From assembly GCF_029478095.1 (NCBI RefSeq), contig NZ_JAKOAV010000024.1:1-55747 (forward strand): DNA of 55,747 nucleotides, given 5' to 3'. The translations under genes were made by a program, and so were the position numbers. How positions within the stretch are numbered: position 1 is the stretch's first letter; the number at the start of each line of letters is the position of its first letter. The DNA comes from Pelotomaculum isophthalicicum JI (GTDB lineage: Bacteria; Bacillota; Desulfotomaculia; Desulfotomaculales; Pelotomaculaceae). The notes under the pieces were generated by a model. The model made no database searches. It saw only the letters and a program-made list of their open reading frames with translations, and was not told the DNA's origin. Shown here in pieces: positions 42,718 through 50,992 of the stretch.

Positions 42718-43911
42718 ATGAAAATCATAGGAATAATACAAGCACATGCAAAAACTTTTGCAGGAGGACCTGCAATGGTTTTGCAAAAGGTTGAAGAGGA
42801 AACGATTATTGAAATGGTGATCAATAGATTAAAAAAAATCAAAAGATTAAATGAAATTGTTATAGCTGTACCTGATGTTAAGGAAAACTTAGTTTTTCAG
42901 GAAATTGCTAATAAAAAAAATGTAAAATGCTTTATGGGCAACAAGGATGATGTCTGTATTAGGTTAACTGACTGTGCTGAAAAATATGAAGCTGATGTCA
43001 TTGTGCATGTAATAGGAAATGAAATTCTGCTTAATCCTGATGTGCTTGAAAATATGATAAAAATATTAGGAACAGTAAATCTAGAGGCAGTTCTTTTATC
43101 GCAAAGCCCCTTTCTTGGGGGAGGTTCCGTTATTACTTATAAAGCATTAAAAAAAGCTTGTGATTTAATACATCAACCCGGAGTGGATAATTCCTATATA
43201 ATTAGGCCGATGGCTTATATTAGGCTTAACACAGATAAGTTTAATTTAAAAATTATAGATCCAGTGCTTCCATCGGAATATGAGATAGAAAAGGCTAAGG
43301 AGATTTTACTGAATGTATTGGAAGAAGCTACTGATGTGGATTTAAAGAATGCTGATAAGCGTGATCTTTCAATTTCTAAATATGAATTTGCGATAAAATA
43401 TCTGTTACCGACTGATACTGTTTTGGATGTGGCTTGCGCATCAGGAGGAGGTACTTATCTCCTTTCAGCTTATTGCGAGAAAGCAATTGGGGTGGACATT
43501 TCCGTTAAAGATGTTGAAAAGGCTAATAATAGATATAATAATGATAATTTGCGATTTTACGTTGGGGATGCTACGAACCTTAATTTTTTACAAGATAAAA
43601 CAATTGATAAAATTACTAGTTTTGATACTATTGAACATATTAAAAATGATTTAGGATATGCTCAAGAATTGGGTAGGGTTTTAAAGGACGGAGGGCTATT
43701 GATTATAAGCACTCCTAGAAAGATAGGAGATTATATCATTAACCCTTACCACGTACGTGAATATACAAAAAAAGAATTGTCAGATGTATTGGATAAAGGT
43801 GGTTTTACTGTGTATGAATATAATTCTTTATTACAATATACCATCAGTAAAGGTGAAAATAATGAAAGTGAGGGCTTCCTGTGGGTCTGCGGAAAGAAAA
43901 CAGCGAGATAA
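42718..43911 (+). CDS. fusion: degenerate SpsF-like nucleotidyltransferase + methyltransferase
   Basis: A 397-aa fused protein. Residues 1-200 have an SpsF/cytidylyltransferase fold: MKIIGIIQAHAKTFAGGPAM, IVIAVPDVKENLVFQEIANK, YEADVIVHVIGNEILLNPDV. The nucleotide-binding motif S-T-R-L-P-G-K of the family is replaced by A-K-T-F-A-G-G, so catalysis is doubtful. Residues ~215-397 are a class I methyltransferase: TVLDVACASGGGTYLLSAY, EKAIGVDISVKDVEKANN, KITSFDTIEHIKNDLGYAQE, LGRVLKDGGLLIISTP. The next gene overlaps it by 31 bases. The first domain may act as a carrier-recognition module for the methylation of a nucleotide sugar; that is speculation. Confidence 0.78.
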   Translation: MKIIGIIQAHAKTFAGGPAMVLQKVEEETIIEMVINRLKKIKRLNEIVIAVPDVKENLVFQEIANKKNVKCFMGNKDDVCIRLTDCAEKYEADVIVHVIGNEILLNPDVLENMIKILGTVNLEAVLLSQSPFLGGGSVITYKALKKACDLIHQPGVDNSYIIRPMAYIRLNTDKFNLKIIDPVLPSEYEIEKAKEILLNVLEEATDVDLKNADKRDLSISKYEFAIKYLLPTDTVLDVACASGGGTYLLSAYCEKAIGVDISVKDVEKANNRYNNDNLRFYVGDATNLNFLQDKTIDKITSFDTIEHIKNDLGYAQELGRVLKDGGLLIISTPRKIGDYIINPYHVREYTKKELSDVLDKGGFTVYEYNSLLQYTISKGENNESEGFLWVCGKKTAR

Positions 43912-45074
43912 TTAATGATTATGAATTTGTCAAATGTAATCTATGTGATGCTGATAATTATGAGGTTATTTGGGAAGGTAATGGTTTTAGAAAGTGTTTA
44001 TGTGGAGAATGTGGTTTGGCGTATCTAAACCCGAGAATGACTGTGGAAAAAGCAAAAAGTTATTATGGTGATTATATACAACCATTTCCTAGTGGTTATC
44101 TAACTAGGGAAGATAATAATTTTATTAGAGCTGCAAGAGATCAGTATCACTTTATTCATAGTGCTTTAAATTTACCTGACACAGGAACCATCTTGGAATT
44201 AGGTTCGGGGTATGGTTTTTTTTTAAATATGTTTAGAGGTTGGGATGTTATTGGGGTTGAGGCATCATCGCATGCCGCAGACTATGCGATAAATGAATTT
44301 GGCCTAAATATTCAAAAGAAAACAATTGAAGAAGCTGAACTACCTAAAAACTACTTTGATGTTGTTGCTATCTTTCATGTTTTGGAACACCTCGGGAACC
44401 CAATCCAGACACTCTCTAATATTTATAACTTGCTAAAAAAGGACGGAGTATTGTTTTTGGAAGTACCTAATGTTTATAACCCTGTGTTTTCTTTAACTGA
44501 ATTTATTTTTCACGTTTATCAGCATATGTATGATTTTTCTCCCGTTACCTTAAATTCTATGCTGAGTAAAGTTGGTTTTGAGAAAATATATATGGCAGAT
44601 CATCCCTTATTAATGTATCATCCTAGTAATCTAAGAGTAATTGCCAGAAAGATCAATCATGAGGTTAAGAAACAGGATAATGACCGTGAGAATGTTAAGG
44701 TCGCTCTATTAAAGTTTTATAACTGGGTTGAATCTATAAAATCTTATATTAATAATTTAATTGATAACTGGATAAGTATGGGTAAGAAAGTTTTGATTTA
44801 CGGTGCAGGGATCCATACTCAGGCTCTTATTGAATTGATTGACTTTAAAAATTGCAATATGTTAGGTATTGTCGATGATAACGTGTCAAAAGTCGGAAGC
44901 AAAGTCGGTAAATGGAAAGTGTATGCTATTGATGATATTAATAAATTGAATCCTGATATTATATTAATATCTTCTTATGCATTTGAAAATGAGATATATG
45001 ATAAGTTAAATAAACTAAAAAGAAAAGATGTGGATATAGTAAAAATATATGGAGGATTGGAAAATGACAGCTGA
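43881..45074 (+). CDS. sugar methyltransferase with zinc-binding N-terminus
   Basis: A 397-aa protein. An N-terminal four-Cys zinc ribbon (VKCNLCDADNYEVIWEGNGF, then CLCGECGLAYLNPRM) is followed by a class I methyltransferase domain at ~80-230 (TILELGSGYGFFLNMFRGWD, VIGVEASSHAADYAINEFGL, FDVVAIFHVLEHLGNPIQTL). A C-terminal Rossmann-like domain comes after ~300 (KVLIYGAGIHTQALIELIDF, GIVDDNVSKVGSKVG). The plan is that of sugar C-methyltransferases such as those of branched nucleotide sugars. GTG start overlaps the previous gene by 31 bases; it overlaps the next by 11 bases. Confidence 0.8.
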   Translation: MGLRKENSEIINDYEFVKCNLCDADNYEVIWEGNGFRKCLCGECGLAYLNPRMTVEKAKSYYGDYIQPFPSGYLTREDNNFIRAARDQYHFIHSALNLPDTGTILELGSGYGFFLNMFRGWDVIGVEASSHAADYAINEFGLNIQKKTIEEAELPKNYFDVVAIFHVLEHLGNPIQTLSNIYNLLKKDGVLFLEVPNVYNPVFSLTEFIFHVYQHMYDFSPVTLNSMLSKVGFEKIYMADHPLLMYHPSNLRVIARKINHEVKKQDNDRENVKVALLKFYNWVESIKSYINNLIDNWISMGKKVLIYGAGIHTQALIELIDFKNCNMLGIVDDNVSKVGSKVGKWKVYAIDDINKLNPDIILISSYAFENEIYDKLNKLKRKDVDIVKIYGGLENDS

Positions 45075-46290
45075 TAATAAGAAAACCATAATTGTGATAG
45101 GAGCAGGGTTGTTATCCATTAAGAATATTGAGACTGCCAAAAAGATGGGATATAAAGTTATCGTAACTGATATGAATCCAAATGCTATTGGCTTTAAATA
45201 TGCTGATATACCTATTTTATTAAGTACAAGAGATATTGACGGTCATGTAAGGGAGGCAAAAGAATTAAGTAATAATCATAATATTGTTGGTGTTTTCACG
45301 GCCGGTGCAGATGTTGAGGTTACAGTGGCTCATACTGCAAGAGCTTTGGGACTTATTGGTGTATCCCCTGAAGTTGCTAATAAGTGCAATGATAAATTAT
45401 TAATGAGGCAAGAATTAGCTAAAGCAAATGTACCTGGACCAAAATTTGCTAAAGTGAATGATAAAAAGGATGCTCTTAGATTTATTAAGGAAGTGGGTTA
45501 CCCTGTAATTATTAAGCCACTTGATAATTGCGGTTCAAGAGGCGTGAGGGTTATTAGTAACGATACCGAATTGGATTCTTCTATTGAGTTTTCAAAAGAG
45601 CTTGGTGTCTGTGAAAAAGAAAGTCTACTTATTGAAGAGTTTCTGGAAGGGCCAACGCAAACGGTTGAAATGCTTGTTTGTGATGGGAAGTACCATTTAT
45701 GTAGCATAATAGATACCTTTCATGATTATTTTCCTTATAGAGTTGAAGTGGCTCATGTGAATCCCACTATATTATCTAAAGATCTTCAGAATGAATTATT
45801 TATGTTGGCAAGAAGAGCTTCCGAAGTGATCGGAATAGATGTTGGTGCAGCAAAGGTTGATACAATTATTTCCGGCAAGGAAGGACCTGTAGTCATGGAG
45901 ATGACCTCACGGTTAAGTGGTGGTTTTCATTGCCAATATACTACACCTTTGGCGCATGGTACTAATAATATTAAAGCAGCTATTGATATTGCCGTTGGAA
46001 ATCCAATTAAATATGCTGATATCGTTCCCAGCAAAAACAGGCATGCTCGTTGTCAAGCACTTTTCCCTCAGCCAGGAAAAGTGGTGTCAATTAACGGGGT
46101 AGAGAAAGCGAAAATGGTACCAGGGGTAGAAGAGATATTTGTTTTAGTAAATGAAGGTGATTTAGTGCCGGAATATAGGAGTTCAGCCGATAGAGTATGT
46201 TTTGTTATCACAAGCGGAGCTTCATATGAGGAAGCGTTAAGAGTTGCCAAACAAGCAAAGAGCCTGATTAATATTGAAACCATCCGTTAA
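45064..46290 (+). CDS. ATP-grasp carboxylate-amine ligase
   Basis: A 408-aa ATP-grasp enzyme related to carbamoyl-phosphate synthase and biotin-carboxylase-type ligases. A pre-ATP-grasp Rossmann region has TIIVIGAGLLSIKNIETAKK and ITxDMNPxA-like VTDMNPNAIGFKYADI. ATP-binding is by VGYPVIIKPLDNCGSRGVRV, ESLLIEEFLEGPTQTVEMLV, and the metal ligands of PVVMEMTSRLSGGFHCQYTT. It likely couples a carboxylic acid to an amine via an acyl phosphate. In this locus the amine could be that of the amino sugar made by PseC. ATG at 45064 after GGAGGATTGG overlaps the previous gene's end. Confidence 0.82.
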   Translation: MTADNKKTIIVIGAGLLSIKNIETAKKMGYKVIVTDMNPNAIGFKYADIPILLSTRDIDGHVREAKELSNNHNIVGVFTAGADVEVTVAHTARALGLIGVSPEVANKCNDKLLMRQELAKANVPGPKFAKVNDKKDALRFIKEVGYPVIIKPLDNCGSRGVRVISNDTELDSSIEFSKELGVCEKESLLIEEFLEGPTQTVEMLVCDGKYHLCSIIDTFHDYFPYRVEVAHVNPTILSKDLQNELFMLARRASEVIGIDVGAAKVDTIISGKEGPVVMEMTSRLSGGFHCQYTTPLAHGTNNIKAAIDIAVGNPIKYADIVPSKNRHARCQALFPQPGKVVSINGVEKAKMVPGVEEIFVLVNEGDLVPEYRSSADRVCFVITSGASYEEALRVAKQAKSLINIETIR

Positions 46291-46348
46291 GCAATTTGGG
46301 TTTCGAATATTACTGGTAAAACAGCTTAACTTAGAGAGCGGTGGATAT

Positions 46349-47293
46349 ATGAATATTATTGTCACTGGTAGTGCCGGTTTTATAGGATCACAGTTGACAG
46401 AAAAATTTTTAGTTGATGGCCACAAAGTAACAGGTATCGATGCTTTTCGCGATTATTATCCGAAGAAAATTAAATTAAAAAATTTACGTAAGTCTACGAC
46501 CTATCCTTTGTTTACCTTTATAGAAAAAGATTTGACAATGATTCCAAATCCAGAATTAATAGATTTATTAACCTCGGCGGATGTAGTTGTTCATCTGGCT
46601 GCCCAAGCTGGTGTTCGGGCTAGTTGGGGAGCGAATTTTGATATCTATCTGCGGGATAACATTTTAGCTACACAAAAGCTATTGGAGGCGGCTAAGGGCT
46701 GTAATTTGAAGAAGTTTATTTATGCATCTTCTTCCTCAATATATGGAAATATTAATACTTTTCCTGTTTCTGAGGATACACTTCCCAACCCATTTTCCCC
46801 ATATGGTGTGACTAAGCTGGCAGGAGAAAAGATGTGCCTGTTGTATTGGCTGAATTATGGGGTTCCTGTGGTTTGCCTTCGTTATTTTACCGTCTATGGA
46901 CCCCGACAGCGCCCTGATATGGGTATTTATAAATTTATCAAATCGCTATTGAATGATAATCAGATTATAGTTTATGGTGACGGTAATCAAACTAGGGACT
47001 TCACCTACGTAGACGATATTTTACAGGCTAATTATTTGGCTATACAAGGTTTATCTGGGAATATTTATAATATAGGCGGTTCTCAGCAAGTAACTGTTAA
47101 TGAGCTAATTTTCCTTCTTGAGAGATTTATTGGAAAGAGAGCAAAAATAAAATATACTGAGAAGCAGAAAGGTGACGTTAATAGCACATCAGCGGATATT
47201 ACAAAAGCAAGGCAGGAATTGGGTTATAAACCCTTAACCGATATTGAAAAGGGCCTTAACGCTCAAATAAGGTGGATGCAAGAGGGTGTTTAA
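46349..47293 (+). CDS. NAD-dependent sugar epimerase (UDP-glucuronate 4-epimerase-like)
   Basis: A 314-aa extended short-chain dehydrogenase. NAD-binding: MNIIVTGSAGFIGSQLTEKF. Active site: Ser in FIYASSSSIYGNINTFPV and YxxxK in SPYGVTKLAGEKMCLLYWL. The segment IDAFRDYYPKKIKLKNL is like UDP-glucuronate epimerases, and ARYFTVYGPRQRPDMG-like LRYFTVYGPRQRPDMGIYKF is typical of that group. The UDP-sugar dehydrogenase at 49693 could supply its substrate. The ATG at 46349 (GAGCGGTGG upstream) is preferred over in-frame codons 75 bases upstream. Confidence 0.85.
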   Translation: MNIIVTGSAGFIGSQLTEKFLVDGHKVTGIDAFRDYYPKKIKLKNLRKSTTYPLFTFIEKDLTMIPNPELIDLLTSADVVVHLAAQAGVRASWGANFDIYLRDNILATQKLLEAAKGCNLKKFIYASSSSIYGNINTFPVSEDTLPNPFSPYGVTKLAGEKMCLLYWLNYGVPVVCLRYFTVYGPRQRPDMGIYKFIKSLLNDNQIIVYGDGNQTRDFTYVDDILQANYLAIQGLSGNIYNIGGSQQVTVNELIFLLERFIGKRAKIKYTEKQKGDVNSTSADITKARQELGYKPLTDIEKGLNAQIRWMQEGV

Positions 47294-47296
47294 AGA

Positions 47297-49690
47297 TTGC
47301 TTTATATGTATGGTATTTTCCATGGTAATCTCCAGTTTTCCAGCATTCCGGAGGATCAATATCCGGTTCTCTTAGATAAATGTTACTGGCCCCTACTGGA
47401 CTTGGCAAGAGAGTTTGGTTGGCCATTGGGCTTTGAATTTCCTGCATGGTCATTGGAAGTATTAAATAAAATTGACGCTTCTTTTGTTAAAGAATTGTCG
47501 CAGGGATGGAAGGACGGCCTATGGGAAATAATTGGCTCGGGTTATTCGCAAGTTATTATGCCTTTAACACCTGCGCGCTTGAATTTAGAAAATCTGGAAT
47601 GGGGACAAAGAATATATGAGAGTTTACTGGGTAAGCACCCTAAAGTTGCTTATGTAAATGAACAGGTTATTTCACGTGGTCTAACTGAGCTTTACGGGCA
47701 AGCAGGTTACCGCTACTTGTTTTTAGATTGGGATAACACTGTTGCTGCTGCTCAATTATCTAATGATTTGAGGTATAAGCCACAGTGGTTGAAAGGCGCG
47801 AAAATTAAACGAGTTGGTATCATATGGAACAGTTTTATCTCTTTTCAACGTTTTCAGCGATATATTCACGGTGAGATTAATCTTAAAGGATATATTGATT
47901 TCTTGTTATCTCATTATCATCCTGCCAATGACCGGGCTATATCTTTTTACGGTTCGGACTGGGAAATATTTGATTATCGCCCCGGTAGTATTGATGCTTA
48001 TTTGCCTGTTACGTCCAATCAGAAAGAGGTTTCACGTCTTAAGGAACTCTTACATGTTTTAAATGATGATCATCGTTTTGCTTTAATTTCTCCCTCAAAT
48101 GTAGCGGAAGTTTTGACCCCGGAAGGAGAAGTTGACGTATGTTCTTCTAGCTATCCCATACCCTGCAAAAAACAGGCAAAATATAATGTGGTTCGTTGGG
48201 CAGTTTGTGGGCGGGAAAATTCCAAAAAAAATACTCTTATGTACAGGACTTTTAAATTGCTTCAGGACGTTGAATCCATGCAGAAAGCAATTTTACCTTC
48301 TACGGACAAGGCGGTATATGATGTTTCTTCAGGCTGGAAAGAGCTTTCTTATTTTTGGGGAAGTGATTTCAGAACTTTTACGACCGAAGAAAAAAATAAT
48401 ATTTTCAATTTGGGTTTGGGACATTTGTATGGCGAATTGACAGAAGCAAGAAGTAAGCTTATTTCTTCTTTGAATATAAATAAAGAAATATTAAACAATG
48501 AGGAAGATGGTTTTAAAAAGAGTGTTATTAATTCAAATAATAGACAAGCAGATAAATATACTGTAATGATTTACAACCCACATTCATTTGAATGGGCTGG
48601 TTATCCGTTTGAATTTGATGTTTCTTTCGCGCCAGGGCAATTTTGGGGTCCGTTAACACTGGAAACTGGCGAAGGATGCATAAATACTCAAAATGAAGCC
48701 TTGGCATTTTATAGAGATGGTAGTTTGCGAAAAGTTCGGCTTGTAATAACTCCTTATTTACACCCGGGACAACTAATCAGGCCCCAAATAGTACCTAAGC
48801 AAAATAATTCGGATAAGATTAGGCCGTCGAACTGGTTGCCTTGCTATAAATTAAAAACCAGTGAAGTAGATATTTCGTTTTTGCCCCGGAGAGGGGGAGC
48901 AATAGGTAGCCTATATTTCCCTGGAATAGCTCAAAATAGGTTGGCGGGCACGATATCACATGATTTTTACAACCACATGGAACTATCCACTGACCAGTAT
49001 ACCGGTCACTGTATTATCTTTGACAAAAAGTATGGTAAAATAACTGATTTAGGTCTTGTAGAACCCGTGATGCCAGATAATCCCGAAGATTATCCAATCC
49101 GTGTACCAGTTATGATACGGTTAAGTATGCCTCTTGGTGAGTTGTGGAAGCAGTATTTCGTTTATAGGAATATTCCCCGTGTTGATTTGCGATATCATTT
49201 CAGGTTTAACAACATAAATCCTGAATTAATCCGGTTAGGGATAATTACATTTGATCCTTGCTCTTATAACAGGCGAAAGCTTTATCTAGCATCTGTAAAT
49301 GGTGGTCAGGAAATAGAAGTGTTTCCTTTGTCTGGGGCAAACCTCTCTCAGTCAAATTCCGTTGATCCCAGGGTTTCTGCTGGGCACTGCCTTGGTGCTA
49401 CAGAAGGGTGGTTGGCGGTAGGTGATGATGAGAAAGGGGTGGCAGTAATTACAAATAAATCTGTTCTATATTCTGTCCCTTTAGTGGATTACCGGGAAAT
49501 TAATGATCTATTTTACCTTAGAGTTTATAATTCGATTTGTGAAACCGATGAAACCAGTGGTCACTTCTGGCGGGGGCATAATATTTACGATATTTCCTAT
49601 ATAGGATATGAAAATGATCTTGAACAGATAAGAAGATTTAGTAATGCAATTAATAATGGATTAATCTGTTGTCAACAGGAGGAAGTCTAA
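47297..49690 (+). CDS. GH57-like glycoside hydrolase / alpha-glycan processing protein
   Basis: A 797-aa protein resembling family 57 glycosidases: an N-terminal barrel start YGIFHGNLQFSSIPEDQYP, then GFEFPAWSLEVLNKIDASFV, the catalytic Glu candidate in KVAYVNEQVISRGLTELYG, and the acid/base Asp candidate in ISFYGSDWEIFDYRPGSIDA. The C-terminal half (about 430-797) is beta-rich, as in GH38/57 enzymes (HSFEWAGYPFEFDVSFAPGQ; GAIGSLYFPGIAQ). It has no signal peptide, so it is cytosolic. Start is TTG at 47297 (GAGGGTG upstream) or the ATG three codons later. Its place in a sugar nucleotide locus is odd and suggests work on a glycan intermediate, but the substrate is unknown. Confidence 0.65.
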   Translation: MLYMYGIFHGNLQFSSIPEDQYPVLLDKCYWPLLDLAREFGWPLGFEFPAWSLEVLNKIDASFVKELSQGWKDGLWEIIGSGYSQVIMPLTPARLNLENLEWGQRIYESLLGKHPKVAYVNEQVISRGLTELYGQAGYRYLFLDWDNTVAAAQLSNDLRYKPQWLKGAKIKRVGIIWNSFISFQRFQRYIHGEINLKGYIDFLLSHYHPANDRAISFYGSDWEIFDYRPGSIDAYLPVTSNQKEVSRLKELLHVLNDDHRFALISPSNVAEVLTPEGEVDVCSSSYPIPCKKQAKYNVVRWAVCGRENSKKNTLMYRTFKLLQDVESMQKAILPSTDKAVYDVSSGWKELSYFWGSDFRTFTTEEKNNIFNLGLGHLYGELTEARSKLISSLNINKEILNNEEDGFKKSVINSNNRQADKYTVMIYNPHSFEWAGYPFEFDVSFAPGQFWGPLTLETGEGCINTQNEALAFYRDGSLRKVRLVITPYLHPGQLIRPQIVPKQNNSDKIRPSNWLPCYKLKTSEVDISFLPRRGGAIGSLYFPGIAQNRLAGTISHDFYNHMELSTDQYTGHCIIFDKKYGKITDLGLVEPVMPDNPEDYPIRVPVMIRLSMPLGELWKQYFVYRNIPRVDLRYHFRFNNINPELIRLGIITFDPCSYNRRKLYLASVNGGQEIEVFPLSGANLSQSNSVDPRVSAGHCLGATEGWLAVGDDEKGVAVITNKSVLYSVPLVDYREINDLFYLRVYNSICETDETSGHFWRGHNIYDISYIGYENDLEQIRRFSNAINNGLICCQQEEV

Positions 49691-49692
49691 TT

Positions 49693-50988
49693 ATGGATAG
49701 TATTGCAATATTGGGTGGTATGGGTTATGTAGGATTGGTTACTGCAGTTGGATTAGCTGACCTTGGGTATAAGGTTATATCTGCTGATATAAGTGAAGAA
49801 AAAGTCTTTTTAGCAAAACAGGGGAAATTTCTAATTTATGAGGATGGTTTGGAGGAACTATTTCAAAAAAACAAGGAACGCATTGACTTTACCACAGATA
49901 TTGGTCTGGCTGTGCTCGACAGTAGTATTATATTTATCGCCGTTGGTACACCCCCTAGAAATGATGGCGAGGCAGACTTGGGGCAAATTATAGAAGTAGC
50001 AGAGATAATCGCCCAAAAATTAAACGAGTATAAAATAATTGTAGTAAAAAGTACTGTTCCTATTGGTACTTTTGAACTGGTGCAAGATATTTTAAAAGGG
50101 TACGGGAAAGTAGAAGGCAAGGATTATGACCTGGTTTTTAATCCAGAGTTCCTGCGCGAAGGGGCGGCTGTCCATGATTTTCTTCACCCTCAACGCACGG
50201 TTATTGGAAGCAGCAACCAGTTAGCTGCCCGCAGGATTGGCGAGCTTTTTAATACTTTTCAGTCACCGTTAATTTATACAACAATAATAAATGCACAAAT
50301 GATTAAATATGGGGCGAACGCTTTTTTAGCATCCCGTGTGTCTTTTGTTAACGAACTAGCTTCCATTTGTGAGCGTGTAGGAGCTGACATTACTGTTGTT
50401 GCTGATGTTATGGGGATGGACGAGAGGATTGGAAGAGGTTACCTGCAGGCAGGAATTGGTTTTGGTGGACCTTGTTTGGGTAAAGATCTACAGGCACTCG
50501 TTAAAATGGCTGAGTTGTTTGATTATGATTCACGTTTATTGAAGGGCGTATTGGAAAAAAATATTCAACAGAGGAAAAGTATTGTTAGAAAGATAAAGAG
50601 AGCATTGAATAACACCCTTTTCCACAAAAAGGTCGGCGTTCTTGGACTTGCTTTTAAACCAGATACAGGTGACGTTAGAATGTCTCCTGCAATAGATATA
50701 GTCAAAGAGTTAATTAATTCGGGAGCAGATGTTATAGCCTATGATCCTCAGGGGAATAAAGAGGCTGGTGAATTGATTAAGGAACTGAAGTTAAGCGAAG
50801 ACCCCTATGAAATTGCAAGAGGAGCAGATGCGCTAGCTATACTTACCGGATGGAGAGATTTTGAAAACTTGGACTGGTTAAAGATTATTAACAATATGAG
50901 TGGTAATGTTTTGGTTGACGCCGTAAATTTATTGAGTCCTGAAATAATCAATGAAGTTGGTTTTAATTATATTGGGGTGGGAAGGTAA
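49693..50988 (+). CDS. UDP-glucose/GDP-mannose dehydrogenase family protein
   Basis: A 431-aa enzyme that oxidises a UDP-sugar (typically glucose) at C6 twice to the uronic acid. N-terminal NAD domain SIAILGGMGYVGLVTAVGLA; middle KSTVPIGTFELVQDIL and NPEFLREGAAVHDFLHPQRT; catalytic Cys in GIGFGGPCLGKDLQAL; C-terminal domain VGVLGLAFKPDTGDVRMSPA. ATG has AGGAGGAAG upstream. It is the last gene of the plus-strand operon, ending 4 bases from the convergent beta-propeller gene. Substrate is by family only. Confidence 0.92.
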   Translation: MDSIAILGGMGYVGLVTAVGLADLGYKVISADISEEKVFLAKQGKFLIYEDGLEELFQKNKERIDFTTDIGLAVLDSSIIFIAVGTPPRNDGEADLGQIIEVAEIIAQKLNEYKIIVVKSTVPIGTFELVQDILKGYGKVEGKDYDLVFNPEFLREGAAVHDFLHPQRTVIGSSNQLAARRIGELFNTFQSPLIYTTIINAQMIKYGANAFLASRVSFVNELASICERVGADITVVADVMGMDERIGRGYLQAGIGFGGPCLGKDLQALVKMAELFDYDSRLLKGVLEKNIQQRKSIVRKIKRALNNTLFHKKVGVLGLAFKPDTGDVRMSPAIDIVKELINSGADVIAYDPQGNKEAGELIKELKLSEDPYEIARGADALAILTGWRDFENLDWLKIINNMSGNVLVDAVNLLSPEIINEVGFNYIGVGR

Positions 50989-50992
50989 ATTG

